This document shows positions 17,745 through 25,974 of a stretch of 64,000 nt of DNA, one piece after another. The DNA lies in NCBI RefSeq assembly GCF_000416235.1, contig NZ_ATLO01000047.1, positions 124,001-188,000 on the forward strand, given 5' to 3'. The DNA comes from Pseudomonas sp. CFII64 (GTDB taxonomy: Bacteria > Pseudomonadota > Gammaproteobacteria > Pseudomonadales > Pseudomonadaceae). The notes beneath the pieces are model-generated. The model ran no database searches, was not told the DNA's origin, and was given only the letters and a program-made list of their open reading frames with translations. The stretch's first letter is position 1. Each line of letters begins with the position of its first letter. Made by a program: the position numbers and the translations under genes.

Positions 17745-18500
17745 ATGCGTCGCCCTATGGTAGCTGGTAACTGGAAGATGCACGGTACCCGCGCCAGCGT
17801 CGCTGAGCTGATCGAGGGCCTTGCTGCACAGGCTCTCCCTGGCGGTGTTGATGTCGCGGTATTTCCGTCGAGCCTGCACATCAATCTGGTGATTGATGGT
17901 TTGCAAGGCAAGTCGATTCCTGTTGGTGCGCAGAATTGCGCCCATGAAGCAGGGCAGGGTGCGTTGACCGGTGAAGTATCGCCGAGTCAGCTGGCTGATG
18001 CAGGTTGCAGTCTGGTACTTGTAGGGCATTCGGAGCGTCGCCAGATTATGGGCGAAAGCAATGAGGTTCTGATTCGCAAGTTCGCTGCGGCTCAGGCAAG
18101 TGGCCTTACGCCCGTGCTGTGCATTGGCGAAACCCGCGAAGAGCGCGAAGCTGGCGAAACGCTTGCAGTTGTTGGGCAGCAGCTTGGCAGTGTCATCGAA
18201 GCGCTGGGTATTGAAGTTCTGGTCAATGCGGTAATTGCTTACGAGCCGGTCTGGGCCATTGGCACCGGGCTGACTGCTTCGCCTCAACAGGCGCAGGATG
18301 TGCACGCCGCTATTCGTGCGCAACTGGCGAAAGAGAATGCTGAGGTCGCACAAGGCGTGCGACTTCTTTATGGCGGCAGCGTGAAGGCGGCCAATGCGGT
18401 CGAACTGTTCAGCATGCCGGATATCGATGGGGGGCTCATTGGTGGAGCGTCCCTGAATGCAGATGAGTTCGGTGCGATCTGTCGCGCCGCGGGAAACTGA
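17745..18500 (+). CDS. tpiA: Triosephosphate isomerase
   Basis: Interconverts dihydroxyacetone phosphate and glyceraldehyde 3-phosphate. 251 residues. Substrate Lys11 is in GNWKMHG; the catalytic His lies in LVLVGHSERR and the catalytic Glu in AYEPVWAIGTG; the phosphate loop is LYGGSV. GAGG upstream of ATG 17745. secG begins within five bases of its stop, so the two are probably co-transcribed. Confidence 0.97.
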   Translation: MRRPMVAGNWKMHGTRASVAELIEGLAAQALPGGVDVAVFPSSLHINLVIDGLQGKSIPVGAQNCAHEAGQGALTGEVSPSQLADAGCSLVLVGHSERRQIMGESNEVLIRKFAAAQASGLTPVLCIGETREEREAGETLAVVGQQLGSVIEALGIEVLVNAVIAYEPVWAIGTGLTASPQQAQDVHAAIRAQLAKENAEVAQGVRLLYGGSVKAANAVELFSMPDIDGGLIGGASLNADEFGAICRAAGN

Positions 18501-18504
18501 AAAA

Positions 18505-18885
18505 ATGCTGGAAACAGTCGTAGTCGTTTTTCATCTGTTGGGCGCTCTGGGTGTTGTCGCCCTGGTATTGCTGCAGCAGGGTAAAGGTGCGGACGCAGGC
18601 GCGTCATTCGGAGCAGGTGCATCAAATACTGTCTTCGGAAGCCAAGGTTCCTCTACCTTTCTTAGTAAGTTTACTGCTATACTCGCCGCAGCTTTTTTCA
18701 TAACCAGCTTGGGGTTAGGTTACTTTGCTAAAGAGAAAGCTCAAGGGCTGACTCAAGTAGGTTTGCCAGATCCAGCGGTGATGGAAGTGAAGCAAAAACC
18801 GGCAGCAGATGATGTTCCGGTTCTCGAAGGGCAAAAGCCAGCGGTAGTTCCAGCTGACATACCTCAAGCTCCCGAGAAGAAGTAA
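18505..18885 (+). CDS. secG: Preprotein translocase subunit SecG
   Basis: Auxiliary subunit of the SecYEG channel. 126 residues from ATG 18505, which opens MLETVVVVFHLLGALGVVAL. Two transmembrane segments (about 3-22 and 52-72) frame the conserved loop with LLQQGKGADAGASFGAG, SNTVFG and FLSKFT. The C-terminal tail is charged and rich in Pro and Ala. An in-frame ATG at 18457 lies inside tpiA and is rejected. Followed by tRNA-Leu, as in E. coli (secG-leuU). Confidence 0.95.
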   Translation: MLETVVVVFHLLGALGVVALVLLQQGKGADAGASFGAGASNTVFGSQGSSTFLSKFTAILAAAFFITSLGLGYFAKEKAQGLTQVGLPDPAVMEVKQKPAADDVPVLEGQKPAVVPADIPQAPEKK

Positions 18886-18928
18886 GGTTTCAACAGGCAG
18901 TGATGTTTGAGGCTGTCAACGCTGTATT

Positions 18929-19014
18929 GCCGAGGTGGTGGAATTGGTAGACACGCAACCTTGAGGTGGTTGTGCCCAATGGGTGTAGGGGTTCGAGTCC
19001 CCTTCTCGGTACCA
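18929..19014 (+). tRNA. tRNA-Leu (anticodon GAG)
   Basis: 86 bases including an encoded CCA end. Acceptor arms GCCGAGG / TCTCGGT pair with two G-U pairs; the anticodon arm is CAACC-TTGAGGT-GGTTG, putting GAG in the anticodon. The long variable arm expected of a class II leucine tRNA is present, and the T arm contains GGGGTTCGAGTCCCC. It decodes CUC/CUU. Located directly after secG. Confidence 0.96.
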
Positions 19015-19025
19015 ATTATCAGGGC

Positions 19026-19048
19026 AGCCCGCATTAGCGGGCTTTCTT
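19026..19048 (+). terminator. Intrinsic terminator after tRNA-Leu
   Basis: AGCCCGC / GCGGGCT with an ATTA loop (19026-19043), followed by TTTCTT. It separates the secG/tRNA-Leu transcript from the initiator-tRNA operon. Confidence 0.75.
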
Positions 19049-19064
19049 GTAGGTGGATGTTCGA

Positions 19065-19093
19065 TTGACCCTGAAAGGGATCAGCCGTATACT
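19065..19093 (+). promoter_or_regulatory. Sigma-70 promoter of the initiator tRNA / nusA operon
   Basis: TTGACC at 19065-19070, 17-base spacer, TATACT at 19088-19093. A strong match to the sigma-70 consensus, about 17 bases before the mature tRNA 5' end. Confidence 0.8.
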
Positions 19094-19109
19094 TCCGCCC
19101 CAGCTTTGT

Positions 19110-19186
<77 letters not shown>

Positions 19187-19196
19187 GTTTTAGCGG

Positions 19197-19286
19197 AGCC
19201 CCTTTTTAGGGGCTTTTTGTTAACTGGACACTTTCAGCGCCGCTGTTCCGCGGCGTTTCAAGGATGGGCGTTTCGCCCATTTTTTT
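19197..19286 (+). promoter_or_regulatory. Three-hairpin leader between tRNA-fMet and rimP
   Basis: Hairpin 1: AGCCCC / GGGGCT (19197-19214) followed by five T. Hairpin 2: CGCCGC / GCGGCG (19238-19255). Hairpin 3: ATGGGCG / CGCCCAT (19264-19280), followed by six T. The first and third are terminator-shaped, yet the essential rimP-nusA-infB genes lie directly downstream with no second clear promoter seen. Partial termination and NusA-responsive read-through is the likely reading. Confidence 0.65.
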
Positions 19287-19326
19287 ATTTTGCATAGCAT
19301 GCACATACATGCACGAGGGGGTTCAG

Positions 19327-19785
19327 GTGTCGAGCAAGCTAGAAGAGTTGCAGGCCTTGCTGGCCCCGGTGGTCGTGGCCCTAGGCTATGAATGCTGGGG
19401 TATTGAGTTTTCGGCCCAGGGTCGCCACTCAATGTTGCGCGTTTATATCGATAAAGAGGGCGGCGTGCTGGTGGACGATTGTGCCATCGTCAGCCGTCAG
19501 ATCAGCGGTGTTCTGGATGTTGAAGATCCGATTGCCGTTGAATACACCCTTGAAGTTTCCTCGCCTGGCATGGAACGCCCACTGTTCACTCTTGAGCAGT
19601 TCGCAAAATTTGCCGGTGACCAAGTGAAGATCAAACTGCGCTCGCCTTTTGAAGGGCGACGCAACTTTCAGGGCCTTCTGCGTGGTGTAGAAGAGCAGGA
19701 CATCGTGGTGCAGGTTGAAGACCATGAATTCTTGTTGCCGATCGATCTGATCGACAAGGCCAACATTATTCCCACGTTTGACTGA
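19327..19785 (+). CDS. rimP: Ribosome maturation factor RimP
   Basis: Assists maturation of the 30S subunit. 152 residues from GTG 19327, which is preceded by GAGGGGG at good spacing and opens SSKLEELQALLAPVV; an ATG at 19309 would add six residues and an upstream ATG overlaps a terminator hairpin. The N-terminal alpha/beta domain (about 1-80) includes LRVYIDKEGGV and DDCAIVSRQIS; the C-terminal SH3-like domain follows, with SSPGMERPL between them. First protein gene of the nusA-infB operon. Confidence 0.95.
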   Translation: MSSKLEELQALLAPVVVALGYECWGIEFSAQGRHSMLRVYIDKEGGVLVDDCAIVSRQISGVLDVEDPIAVEYTLEVSSPGMERPLFTLEQFAKFAGDQVKIKLRSPFEGRRNFQGLLRGVEEQDIVVQVEDHEFLLPIDLIDKANIIPTFD

Positions 19786-19844
19786 GACGTGCCAGATACT
19801 GCGGATCCCGCGGATCCAATGGCTTGCGAAAGGCGAGGCGTACG

Positions 19845-21326
19845 ATGAGCAAAGAAGTACTGCTGGTTGTTGAGTCGGTGTCCAATGAAAAGGGCGTTCC
19901 GGCAGGAGTGATTTTCGAAGCACTGGAGCTGGCGCTTGCCACCGCTACCAAAAAGCGCTTTGAAGATGAAGTTGAACTGCGTGTAGAGATCAATCGTCAG
20001 ACAGGTGGCTACGAGACTTTTCGTCGCTGGACAGTGGTCGAAGACGAAGATCTTGACGACCCGGCCTACGAATTGGCTGTCGACCAGGCGCAAGCCAAAA
20101 AGCCTGGTGCTGTCGCGGGCGATCTGATTGAAGAGAAGATCGATTCCATCGAATTCGGTCGCATCGCCGCTCAGACTGCAAAGCAAGTCATTGTGCAGAA
20201 AGTCCGTGAGGCTGAGCGCGCACAAGTCGTCGACGCTTATCGTGAGCGTTTGGGCGAAATCATTTCCGGCACTGTTAAAAAAGTGACGCGTGACAATGTC
20301 ATCGTTGATCTTGGCAACAATGCTGAAGCCTTGCTGGCACGTGAAGACATCATTTCGCGGGAGACTTTCCGCGTAGGTGTTCGCGTTCGGGCATTGCTCA
20401 AAGAAATACGTACTGAAAACCGTGGTCCTCAGCTGATCCTGTCGCGTACTGCGCCAGAGATGCTGATCGAGCTTTTCCGGATTGAAGTTCCGGAAATCGC
20501 CGAAGGTCTCATCGAGGTGATGGCTGCCTCTCGTGATCCGGGTTCGCGTGCAAAAATCGCTGTTCGCTCCAAGGACAAACGAATCGATCCGCAAGGCGCC
20601 TGCATCGGCATGCGTGGTTCGCGCGTTCAGGCTGTTTCTGGCGAGTTGGGCGGCGAGCGAGTGGATATTGTCCTTTGGGACGATAACCCGGCGCAGTTCG
20701 TCATCAACGCGATGTCCCCGGCTGAAGTCGCGGCGATCATCGTTGATGAAGATGCCCATGCAATGGACATCGCCGTTGGCGCGGACAACCTGGCGCAGGC
20801 CATTGGTCGCGGTGGTCAAAACGTGCGTCTGGCAAGTCAGTTGACTGGCTGGACCCTGAACGTGATGACCGAATCGGACATCCAGGCTAAGCAACAAGCA
20901 GAGACCGGCGACATTCTGCGCAACTTCATCGAAGAGCTGGAAGTCGACGAAGATCTCGCGCAGGTACTGGTTGATGAAGGCTTCACCAGCCTGGAAGAGA
21001 TTGCCTATGTACCGGTGGAGGAGATGCTCAACATCGACGGCTTTGACGAAGATACCGTCAACGAGCTTCGCGCTCGGGCCAAGGATCGTTTGTTGACCAA
21101 AGCCATCGCTACTGAGGAAAAGCTGGCAGACGCCCATCCGGCCGAAGACCTGCTCTCGCTTGAGGGTATGGACAAGGATTTGGCGATGGAACTGGCGGTG
21201 CGCGGCGTTGTTACCCGCGAAGACCTGGCCGAGCAGTCTATTGACGACCTGCTCGACATCGACGGCATTGACGATATTCGTGCCGGCAAGTTGATCATGG
21301 CCGCCCGAGCCCATTGGTTCGAGTAA
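19845..21326 (+). CDS. nusA: Transcription termination/antitermination factor NusA
   Basis: RNA polymerase-binding factor controlling pausing, termination and rRNA antitermination. 493 residues from ATG 19845 (MSKEVLLVVESVSNEKG); an ATG seven codons earlier lacks support. Domains: N-terminal polymerase-binding region (about 1-125), S1 (about 135-200, GTVKKVTRDNVIVDLG), two KH domains (about 200-345, with RGGQNVRLAS), and two C-terminal acidic repeats of helix-hairpin-helix type (about 365-490). In many bacteria nusA represses its own operon. Confidence 0.97.
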   Translation: MSKEVLLVVESVSNEKGVPAGVIFEALELALATATKKRFEDEVELRVEINRQTGGYETFRRWTVVEDEDLDDPAYELAVDQAQAKKPGAVAGDLIEEKIDSIEFGRIAAQTAKQVIVQKVREAERAQVVDAYRERLGEIISGTVKKVTRDNVIVDLGNNAEALLAREDIISRETFRVGVRVRALLKEIRTENRGPQLILSRTAPEMLIELFRIEVPEIAEGLIEVMAASRDPGSRAKIAVRSKDKRIDPQGACIGMRGSRVQAVSGELGGERVDIVLWDDNPAQFVINAMSPAEVAAIIVDEDAHAMDIAVGADNLAQAIGRGGQNVRLASQLTGWTLNVMTESDIQAKQQAETGDILRNFIEELEVDEDLAQVLVDEGFTSLEEIAYVPVEEMLNIDGFDEDTVNELRARAKDRLLTKAIATEEKLADAHPAEDLLSLEGMDKDLAMELAVRGVVTREDLAEQSIDDLLDIDGIDDIRAGKLIMAARAHWFE

Positions 21327-21353
21327 GTAGGCGCGGCCTGAGGAGAGAAGTGC

Positions 21354-23885
21354 ATGACGCAAGTCACGGTGAAAGAACTGGCTAAAGTGGTCGACACACC
21401 GGTAGAGCGCCTGTTACAGCAGATGCGTGAGGCAGGTCTGCCGCACACCGCCGCCGAGCAAGTTGTGACCGATAACGAGAAGCAAGCCCTGTTGACGCAT
21501 TTGAAAAGCGGTCACAAGGCTAAAGTGGAAGAGCCGCGCAAGATCACTTTGCAGCGCAAAACCACGAGCACCCTGCGCGTTGCTGGCAGCAAGAGCATCA
21601 GCGTTGAAGTTCGCAAGAAAAAAGTATTCGTTCAGCGCAGCCCGGAAGAAATCGAAGCCGAGCGCAAACGCGAAATGGACGAACGTCGTGCAGTAGAAAA
21701 TGCTGCTCGTCAAAAGACTGAAGAAGAAGCCAAGCGCCGCGCCGAAGAAGACGCACGCAACCAGCCTGCCGGGTCTGCTGCAGCCAGCGACGCTGTTGCA
21801 GCGCCTTCGGCTCCAGCTCCGGTTGCCGAGCCTGCGCCACAAGCGCCGGTTGTTTCTGCCGCGCCTGCTCCGGCACCTGCTGCCGATGCGCGCAAGCGTG
21901 ACGAACAGCGTCGTCCGGACAAACCACGCAGCGACGACAGAAATGCTCGTGGCGGCGACGGCGATCGCAAGAACGCTCCGCATCGCGCCTCTGTTAAAGA
22001 GAAAGCGCCAGCGCCACGTGTTGCGCCACGTACGACCGACGAAGAAAGCGACAGCTTCCGTCGCGGTGGTCGCGGCAAGGCCAAGCTGAAGAAACGCAAC
22101 GCCCACGGTTTCCAGAGCCCAACCGGCCCTGTCGTGCGCGAAGTGAAGATCGGCGAGACCATCACTGTTGGCGATCTTGCCCAGCAGATGTCGGTCAAGG
22201 CTGCTGAAATCATCAAGTTCATGTTCAAGCTGGGTACTCCAGCCACCATCAACCAGGTACTGGATCAGGAAACTGCCCAACTGGTTGCTGAAGAACTGGG
22301 CCACAAAGTGACCCTGGTCAGCGACAACGCCCTGGAAGATTCCCTGGCCGAGTCCCTGAAGTTCGAAGGCGAGTCGTTCTCCCGTGCTCCGGTTGTGACC
22401 GTAATGGGCCACGTCGACCATGGTAAGACTTCCCTGCTCGACTATATCCGTCGTGCCAAGGTAGCTGCAGGCGAAGCCGGCGGTATCACCCAGCACATCG
22501 GTGCCTACCACGTTGAAACCGAACGCGGCATGGTTACCTTCCTCGACACCCCGGGTCACGCCGCGTTTACCGCAATGCGTGCTCGTGGTGCCAAGGCGAC
22601 GGATATCGTGATTCTGGTCGTTGCAGCGGACGACGGCGTGATGCCGCAGACCATTGAAGCTGTCCAGCACGCCAAGGCTGCCGGTGTTCCATTGGTCGTT
22701 GCAGTGAACAAGATTGACAAGCCGGGCGCTGATCTCGATCGCATCCGTAGCGAGTTGTCGGTTCACGGCGTGACTTCCGAAGAGTGGGGCGGTGATACGC
22801 CGTTCGTTTCGGTCTCCGCGAAAGTGGGTACTGGTGTAGACGAGCTGCTGGAAGCTGTTCTGCTGCAAGCCGAAGTCCTGGAACTCAAGGCAACGCCTTC
22901 GGCTCCTGGCCGTGGTGTTGTGGTCGAGTCCCGTCTGGACAAGGGCCGTGGTCCTGTCGCGACTGTTCTGGTTCAGGACGGTACGCTGCGTCAAGGCGAC
23001 ATGGTTCTGGTCGGTTCGAACTTCGGCCGCATCCGTGCAATGCTCGACGAGAACGGCAAGTCAATCAAGGAAGCAGGTCCATCGATTCCGGTCGAAATCC
23101 TGGGTCTTGATGGCACGCCGGACGCTGGCGACGAGATGAGCGTGATGACTGACGAGAAGAAAGCGCGCGAAGTCGCGATGTTCCGTCAGGGCAAGTTCCG
23201 CGAAGTCAAACTGGCCCGTGCTCACGCTGGCAAGCTTGAAAACATCTTCGAGAACATGGGTCAGGAAGAGAAGAAGACGCTTAACATCGTCCTCAAATCC
23301 GATGTCCGTGGCTCGCTGGAAGCATTGCAGGGCGCCTTGGGCGGCCTGGGTAACGATGAAGTGCAAGTGCGCGTAGTCGGTGGCGGTGTCGGTGGTATCA
23401 CCGAGAGCGACGCCAACCTGGCACTGGCCTCCAACGCTGTTCTGTTCGGCTTCAACGTGCGTGCCGATGCTGGTGCGCGCAAGATCGTCGAGCAGGAAGG
23501 TCTGGATATGCGTTACTACAACGTGATCTACGACATCATCGAAGACGTCAAGAAAGCCCTCACCGGTATGCTTGGCAGCGACGTCCGGGAAAATATCCTG
23601 GGTATCGCCGAAGTGCGTGACGTGTTCCGTTCTCCGAAATTCGGCGCAATCGCCGGTTGTATGGTTCTTGAAGGTGTTGTTCACCGTAACCGTCCAATCC
23701 GTGTACTGCGTGAAGACATCGTTATCTTTGAAGGCGAGCTGGAATCCCTGCGCCGCTTCAAGGACGACGCTGCCGAAGTTCGTGCCGGCATGGAATGCGG
23801 TATTGGCGTCAAGAGCTACAACGACGTCAAGGTCGGTGACAAGATCGAAGTCTTCGAGAAGGTCCAAGTGGCTCGCAGCCTCTAA
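21354..23885 (+). CDS. infB: Translation initiation factor IF-2
   Basis: GTPase that places initiator tRNA on the 30S subunit. 843 residues. N-terminal IF2_N module (about 1-52), a long charged Ala/Pro/Glu/Lys-rich linker (about 90-265), a second IF2_N module (about 270-325), then the G domain with G1 GHVDHGKT at 352-359, DTPGHAAF and NKIDKPGA, followed by domains II-IV. Internal start codons that could give the short IF-2 forms known in E. coli were not resolved. The initiator tRNA that it binds is encoded at the head of the same cluster. Confidence 0.97.
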   Translation: MTQVTVKELAKVVDTPVERLLQQMREAGLPHTAAEQVVTDNEKQALLTHLKSGHKAKVEEPRKITLQRKTTSTLRVAGSKSISVEVRKKKVFVQRSPEEIEAERKREMDERRAVENAARQKTEEEAKRRAEEDARNQPAGSAAASDAVAAPSAPAPVAEPAPQAPVVSAAPAPAPAADARKRDEQRRPDKPRSDDRNARGGDGDRKNAPHRASVKEKAPAPRVAPRTTDEESDSFRRGGRGKAKLKKRNAHGFQSPTGPVVREVKIGETITVGDLAQQMSVKAAEIIKFMFKLGTPATINQVLDQETAQLVAEELGHKVTLVSDNALEDSLAESLKFEGESFSRAPVVTVMGHVDHGKTSLLDYIRRAKVAAGEAGGITQHIGAYHVETERGMVTFLDTPGHAAFTAMRARGAKATDIVILVVAADDGVMPQTIEAVQHAKAAGVPLVVAVNKIDKPGADLDRIRSELSVHGVTSEEWGGDTPFVSVSAKVGTGVDELLEAVLLQAEVLELKATPSAPGRGVVVESRLDKGRGPVATVLVQDGTLRQGDMVLVGSNFGRIRAMLDENGKSIKEAGPSIPVEILGLDGTPDAGDEMSVMTDEKKAREVAMFRQGKFREVKLARAHAGKLENIFENMGQEEKKTLNIVLKSDVRGSLEALQGALGGLGNDEVQVRVVGGGVGGITESDANLALASNAVLFGFNVRADAGARKIVEQEGLDMRYYNVIYDIIEDVKKALTGMLGSDVRENILGIAEVRDVFRSPKFGAIAGCMVLEGVVHRNRPIRVLREDIVIFEGELESLRRFKDDAAEVRAGMECGIGVKSYNDVKVGDKIEVFEKVQVARSL

Positions 23886-23957
23886 GTCGCGAGCTATCGG
23901 AGCCATGACAGGTCGCCGCATGCAAATGCCCCGCGTCCGGTCATGGGCTCTAAACGC

Positions 23958-23991
23958 AACGCCCGGTCCGACTTCCGTCAGGCCGGGCGTT
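23958..23991 (+). other. Hairpin between infB and rbfA
   Basis: Perfect 9-base stem AACGCCCGG / CCGGGCGTT with a 16-base loop in the 160-base gap. It is followed by only TTGCC, so a weak terminator or an RNA-processing site is more likely than full termination, since rbfA and truB have no other visible promoter. Confidence 0.55.
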
Positions 23992-24045
23992 TGCCGCTTT
24001 CAGACCGCAAGGGTTTAGTCCCCGGTCAGTACCAGGTAGCAAAAC

Positions 24046-24459
24046 ATGGCAAAAGAATATAGCCGTACCCAACGTATTGGCGATCAGATGCAGCGCGAGC
24101 TGGCCCAGCTGATCCGCCGCGAAATCAAAGACCCGCGCGTGGGTCTGGTCACCATTACGGCTGTTGATGTCAGCCGTGATGTGGGTCACGCGAAGATTTT
24201 CATGACCGTGATGGGTCAGGACAGTGCTGAAGAAATCGCCCAGACCATCAAGGTGCTCAATTCCGCCGCAGGTTTCCTGCGCATGCAATTGGCCCGCGAA
24301 ATGAAGCTGCGCAGCGTTCCCCAGTTGCACTTCCACTACGACGAAAGCGTCGTGCGTGGCGCGCACCTCTCGGCTTTGATCGAGCGCGCAGTGGCTGAAG
24401 ACGGTCAGCATCCGGAAAGCGCGGCGCAGAACGCGAAGCCAGAAAGCACCGAGGAATAA
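24046..24459 (+). CDS. rbfA: 30S ribosome-binding factor RbfA
   Basis: Cold-shock-associated factor needed for 16S rRNA 5'-end maturation. 137 residues: one KH-like domain (about 5-110) with the typical RTQRIGDQMQRELAQLI opening, DPRVGLVTITAVDVSRD and the closing PQLHFHYDESVVRGAHLS, plus a short charged tail. ATG 24046. Followed by truB after three bases; both act on stable RNA. Confidence 0.96.
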   Translation: MAKEYSRTQRIGDQMQRELAQLIRREIKDPRVGLVTITAVDVSRDVGHAKIFMTVMGQDSAEEIAQTIKVLNSAAGFLRMQLAREMKLRSVPQLHFHYDESVVRGAHLSALIERAVAEDGQHPESAAQNAKPESTEE

Positions 24460-24462
24460 AGA

Positions 24463-25380
24463 GTGGCTCAGGTCAAGCGTATACGCCGGAACGTCAGCGG
24501 GATCATCCTGCTCGACAAACCACTGGGCTTCACTTCCAACGCGGCTTTGCAGAAAGTGCGCTGGTTGCTCAACGCCGAAAAGGCCGGGCACACCGGCAGT
24601 CTCGATCCTCTGGCCACGGGTGTACTGCCTTTGTGCTTTGGCGAGGCTACCAAGTTCTCGCAATACCTGCTCGATTCGGACAAGTCCTACGAGACAGTCA
24701 TGCAACTGGGCAAGACGACGACGACGGCCGACGCCGAAGGCGACGTTTTACAGACCCGTCCGGTGACCGTTGGTCGTGCGGATATCGAAGCTGTTTTACC
24801 TGCTTTTCGTGGGCAAATCAGTCAGATACCGCCGATGTACTCAGCGCTCAAGCGTGATGGCCAACCCCTTTACAAACTGGCTCGGGCCGGGGAAGTAGTG
24901 GAGCGCGAGGCGCGTTCTGTTACTATTGCGCGCCTGGAATTGCTGGAAAGCGAAGGCGAGACTGCACGCTTGTCGGTGGACTGCACCAAGGGCACCTATA
25001 TCCGCACACTGGTTGAAGATATTGGTGAAGCACTCGGGTGTGGCGCCTACGTTGCGCAGTTGCGTCGTACACAAGCCGGACCTTTCAGCCTGGCCCAGAC
25101 GGTCACTCTGGAAGAGTTGGAGCAAGTGCACGCCGATGGCGGCAATGAAGCGGTTGATCGCTTCCTGATGCCATCGGACAGCGGTCTGCAACACTGGCCG
25201 CTGCTGCAATTCTCGGAGCACAGTTCGTTTTACTGGTTGCATGGTCAGCCGGTAAGAGCACCGGACGCGCCGCAGTTCGGCATGGTTCGGGTACAAGATC
25301 ACGAAGGTCGCTTCATCGGTATCGGTGAAGTAAGCGAAGACGGGCGGATCGCGCCGCGTCGATTGATTCGGTCAGAATGA
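24463..25380 (+). CDS. truB: tRNA pseudouridine(55) synthase
   Basis: Makes pseudouridine 55 in the T loop of nearly all tRNAs. 305 residues. The catalytic Asp48 lies in GHTGSLDPLATGVLP, and the RNA-binding loop KSYETVMQLGKTTTTADAEG follows. A small PUA-type C-terminal domain is present (about 250-305). GTG start at 24463, with GAGG overlapping the end of rbfA; no alternative ATG fits the conserved N-terminus. Confidence 0.96.
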   Translation: MAQVKRIRRNVSGIILLDKPLGFTSNAALQKVRWLLNAEKAGHTGSLDPLATGVLPLCFGEATKFSQYLLDSDKSYETVMQLGKTTTTADAEGDVLQTRPVTVGRADIEAVLPAFRGQISQIPPMYSALKRDGQPLYKLARAGEVVEREARSVTIARLELLESEGETARLSVDCTKGTYIRTLVEDIGEALGCGAYVAQLRRTQAGPFSLAQTVTLEELEQVHADGGNEAVDRFLMPSDSGLQHWPLLQFSEHSSFYWLHGQPVRAPDAPQFGMVRVQDHEGRFIGIGEVSEDGRIAPRRLIRSE

Positions 25381-25463
25381 CCGAACCCGGTGAAGCGGGG
25401 TTTCCTGCTTCAACGGTATGAGGATGGCTGTTAACAGGCATGGTCAGTCCTCACTTTTTAATA

Positions 25464-25511
25464 CGAGAGTTTGCTCTCGGCCTGTTGAAACCGCACCTCT
25501 GGTACGGTTTC
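25464..25511 (+). promoter_or_regulatory. rpsO leader hairpins (candidate S15 autoregulatory site)
   Basis: Two stem-loops just before rpsO: CGAGAG-TTTG-CTCTCG (25464-25479) and GAAACCG / CGGTTTC (25487-25511), the second ending 20 bases before the ATG. S15 represses its own mRNA in several bacterial groups through leader structures, but leader folds differ between lineages, so this is an inference from position. Confidence 0.5.
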
Positions 25512-25531
25512 CTGATAAAAGGATTGCCCAC

Positions 25532-25801
25532 ATGGCACTCAGCGTTGAAGAAAAAGCTCAGATCGTAACCGACTACCAGCAAGCTGTTGGTGATACTGGT
25601 TCGCCAGAAGTGCAAGTTGCACTGCTGACCGCCAACATCAACAAACTGCAAGGCCACTTCAAGGCCAACGGTAAGGACCACCACTCGCGTCGTGGTCTGA
25701 TCCGTATGGTAAACCAGCGTCGCAAGCTGCTGGATTACCTGAAAGGTAAGGACGTTAGCCGTTACAGCGCCCTGATCGGTCGTCTGGGTCTGCGTCGCTA
25801 A
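25532..25801 (+). CDS. rpsO: 30S ribosomal protein S15
   Basis: Primary 16S rRNA-binding protein of the small subunit platform. 89 residues from ATG 25532 (MALSVEEKAQIVTDYQQ), the universal length; a 38-codon upstream extension through the leader is rejected. The four-helix core carries GSPEVQVALLTANINKLQGHF, the KDHHSRRGLI motif that binds rRNA, and YLKGKDVSRY. Situated between truB and pnp as in E. coli. Confidence 0.98.
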   Translation: MALSVEEKAQIVTDYQQAVGDTGSPEVQVALLTANINKLQGHFKANGKDHHSRRGLIRMVNQRRKLLDYLKGKDVSRYSALIGRLGLRR

Positions 25802-25814
25802 TAACGACTCGGAT

Positions 25815-25879
25815 AGAGGTTGGTTGTCTGTCGTGGGCTCGTCGGTTGTTTCGGCGAGTCGGGCAGGCTCCCAGCCTCT
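25815..25879 (+). promoter_or_regulatory. Long pnp leader hairpin
   Basis: Outer arms AGAGGTTGG (25815-25823) and CCAGCCTCT (25871-25879) and inner arms CTCGTCG / CGGCGAG form one extended imperfect stem. It corresponds in position to the RNase III-cleaved leader hairpin through which polynucleotide phosphorylase controls its own mRNA in E. coli. Structure is seen; the mechanism is inferred. Confidence 0.55.
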
Positions 25880-25974
25880 AGTTGTATCTGGACTGTCGTG
25901 GGGCCGATTCCCCGCACCGCCCAAGAATTCGCAAGAAACCAGTTCCCCAAGAGCCACAAAGAAGGTAGGAAACC

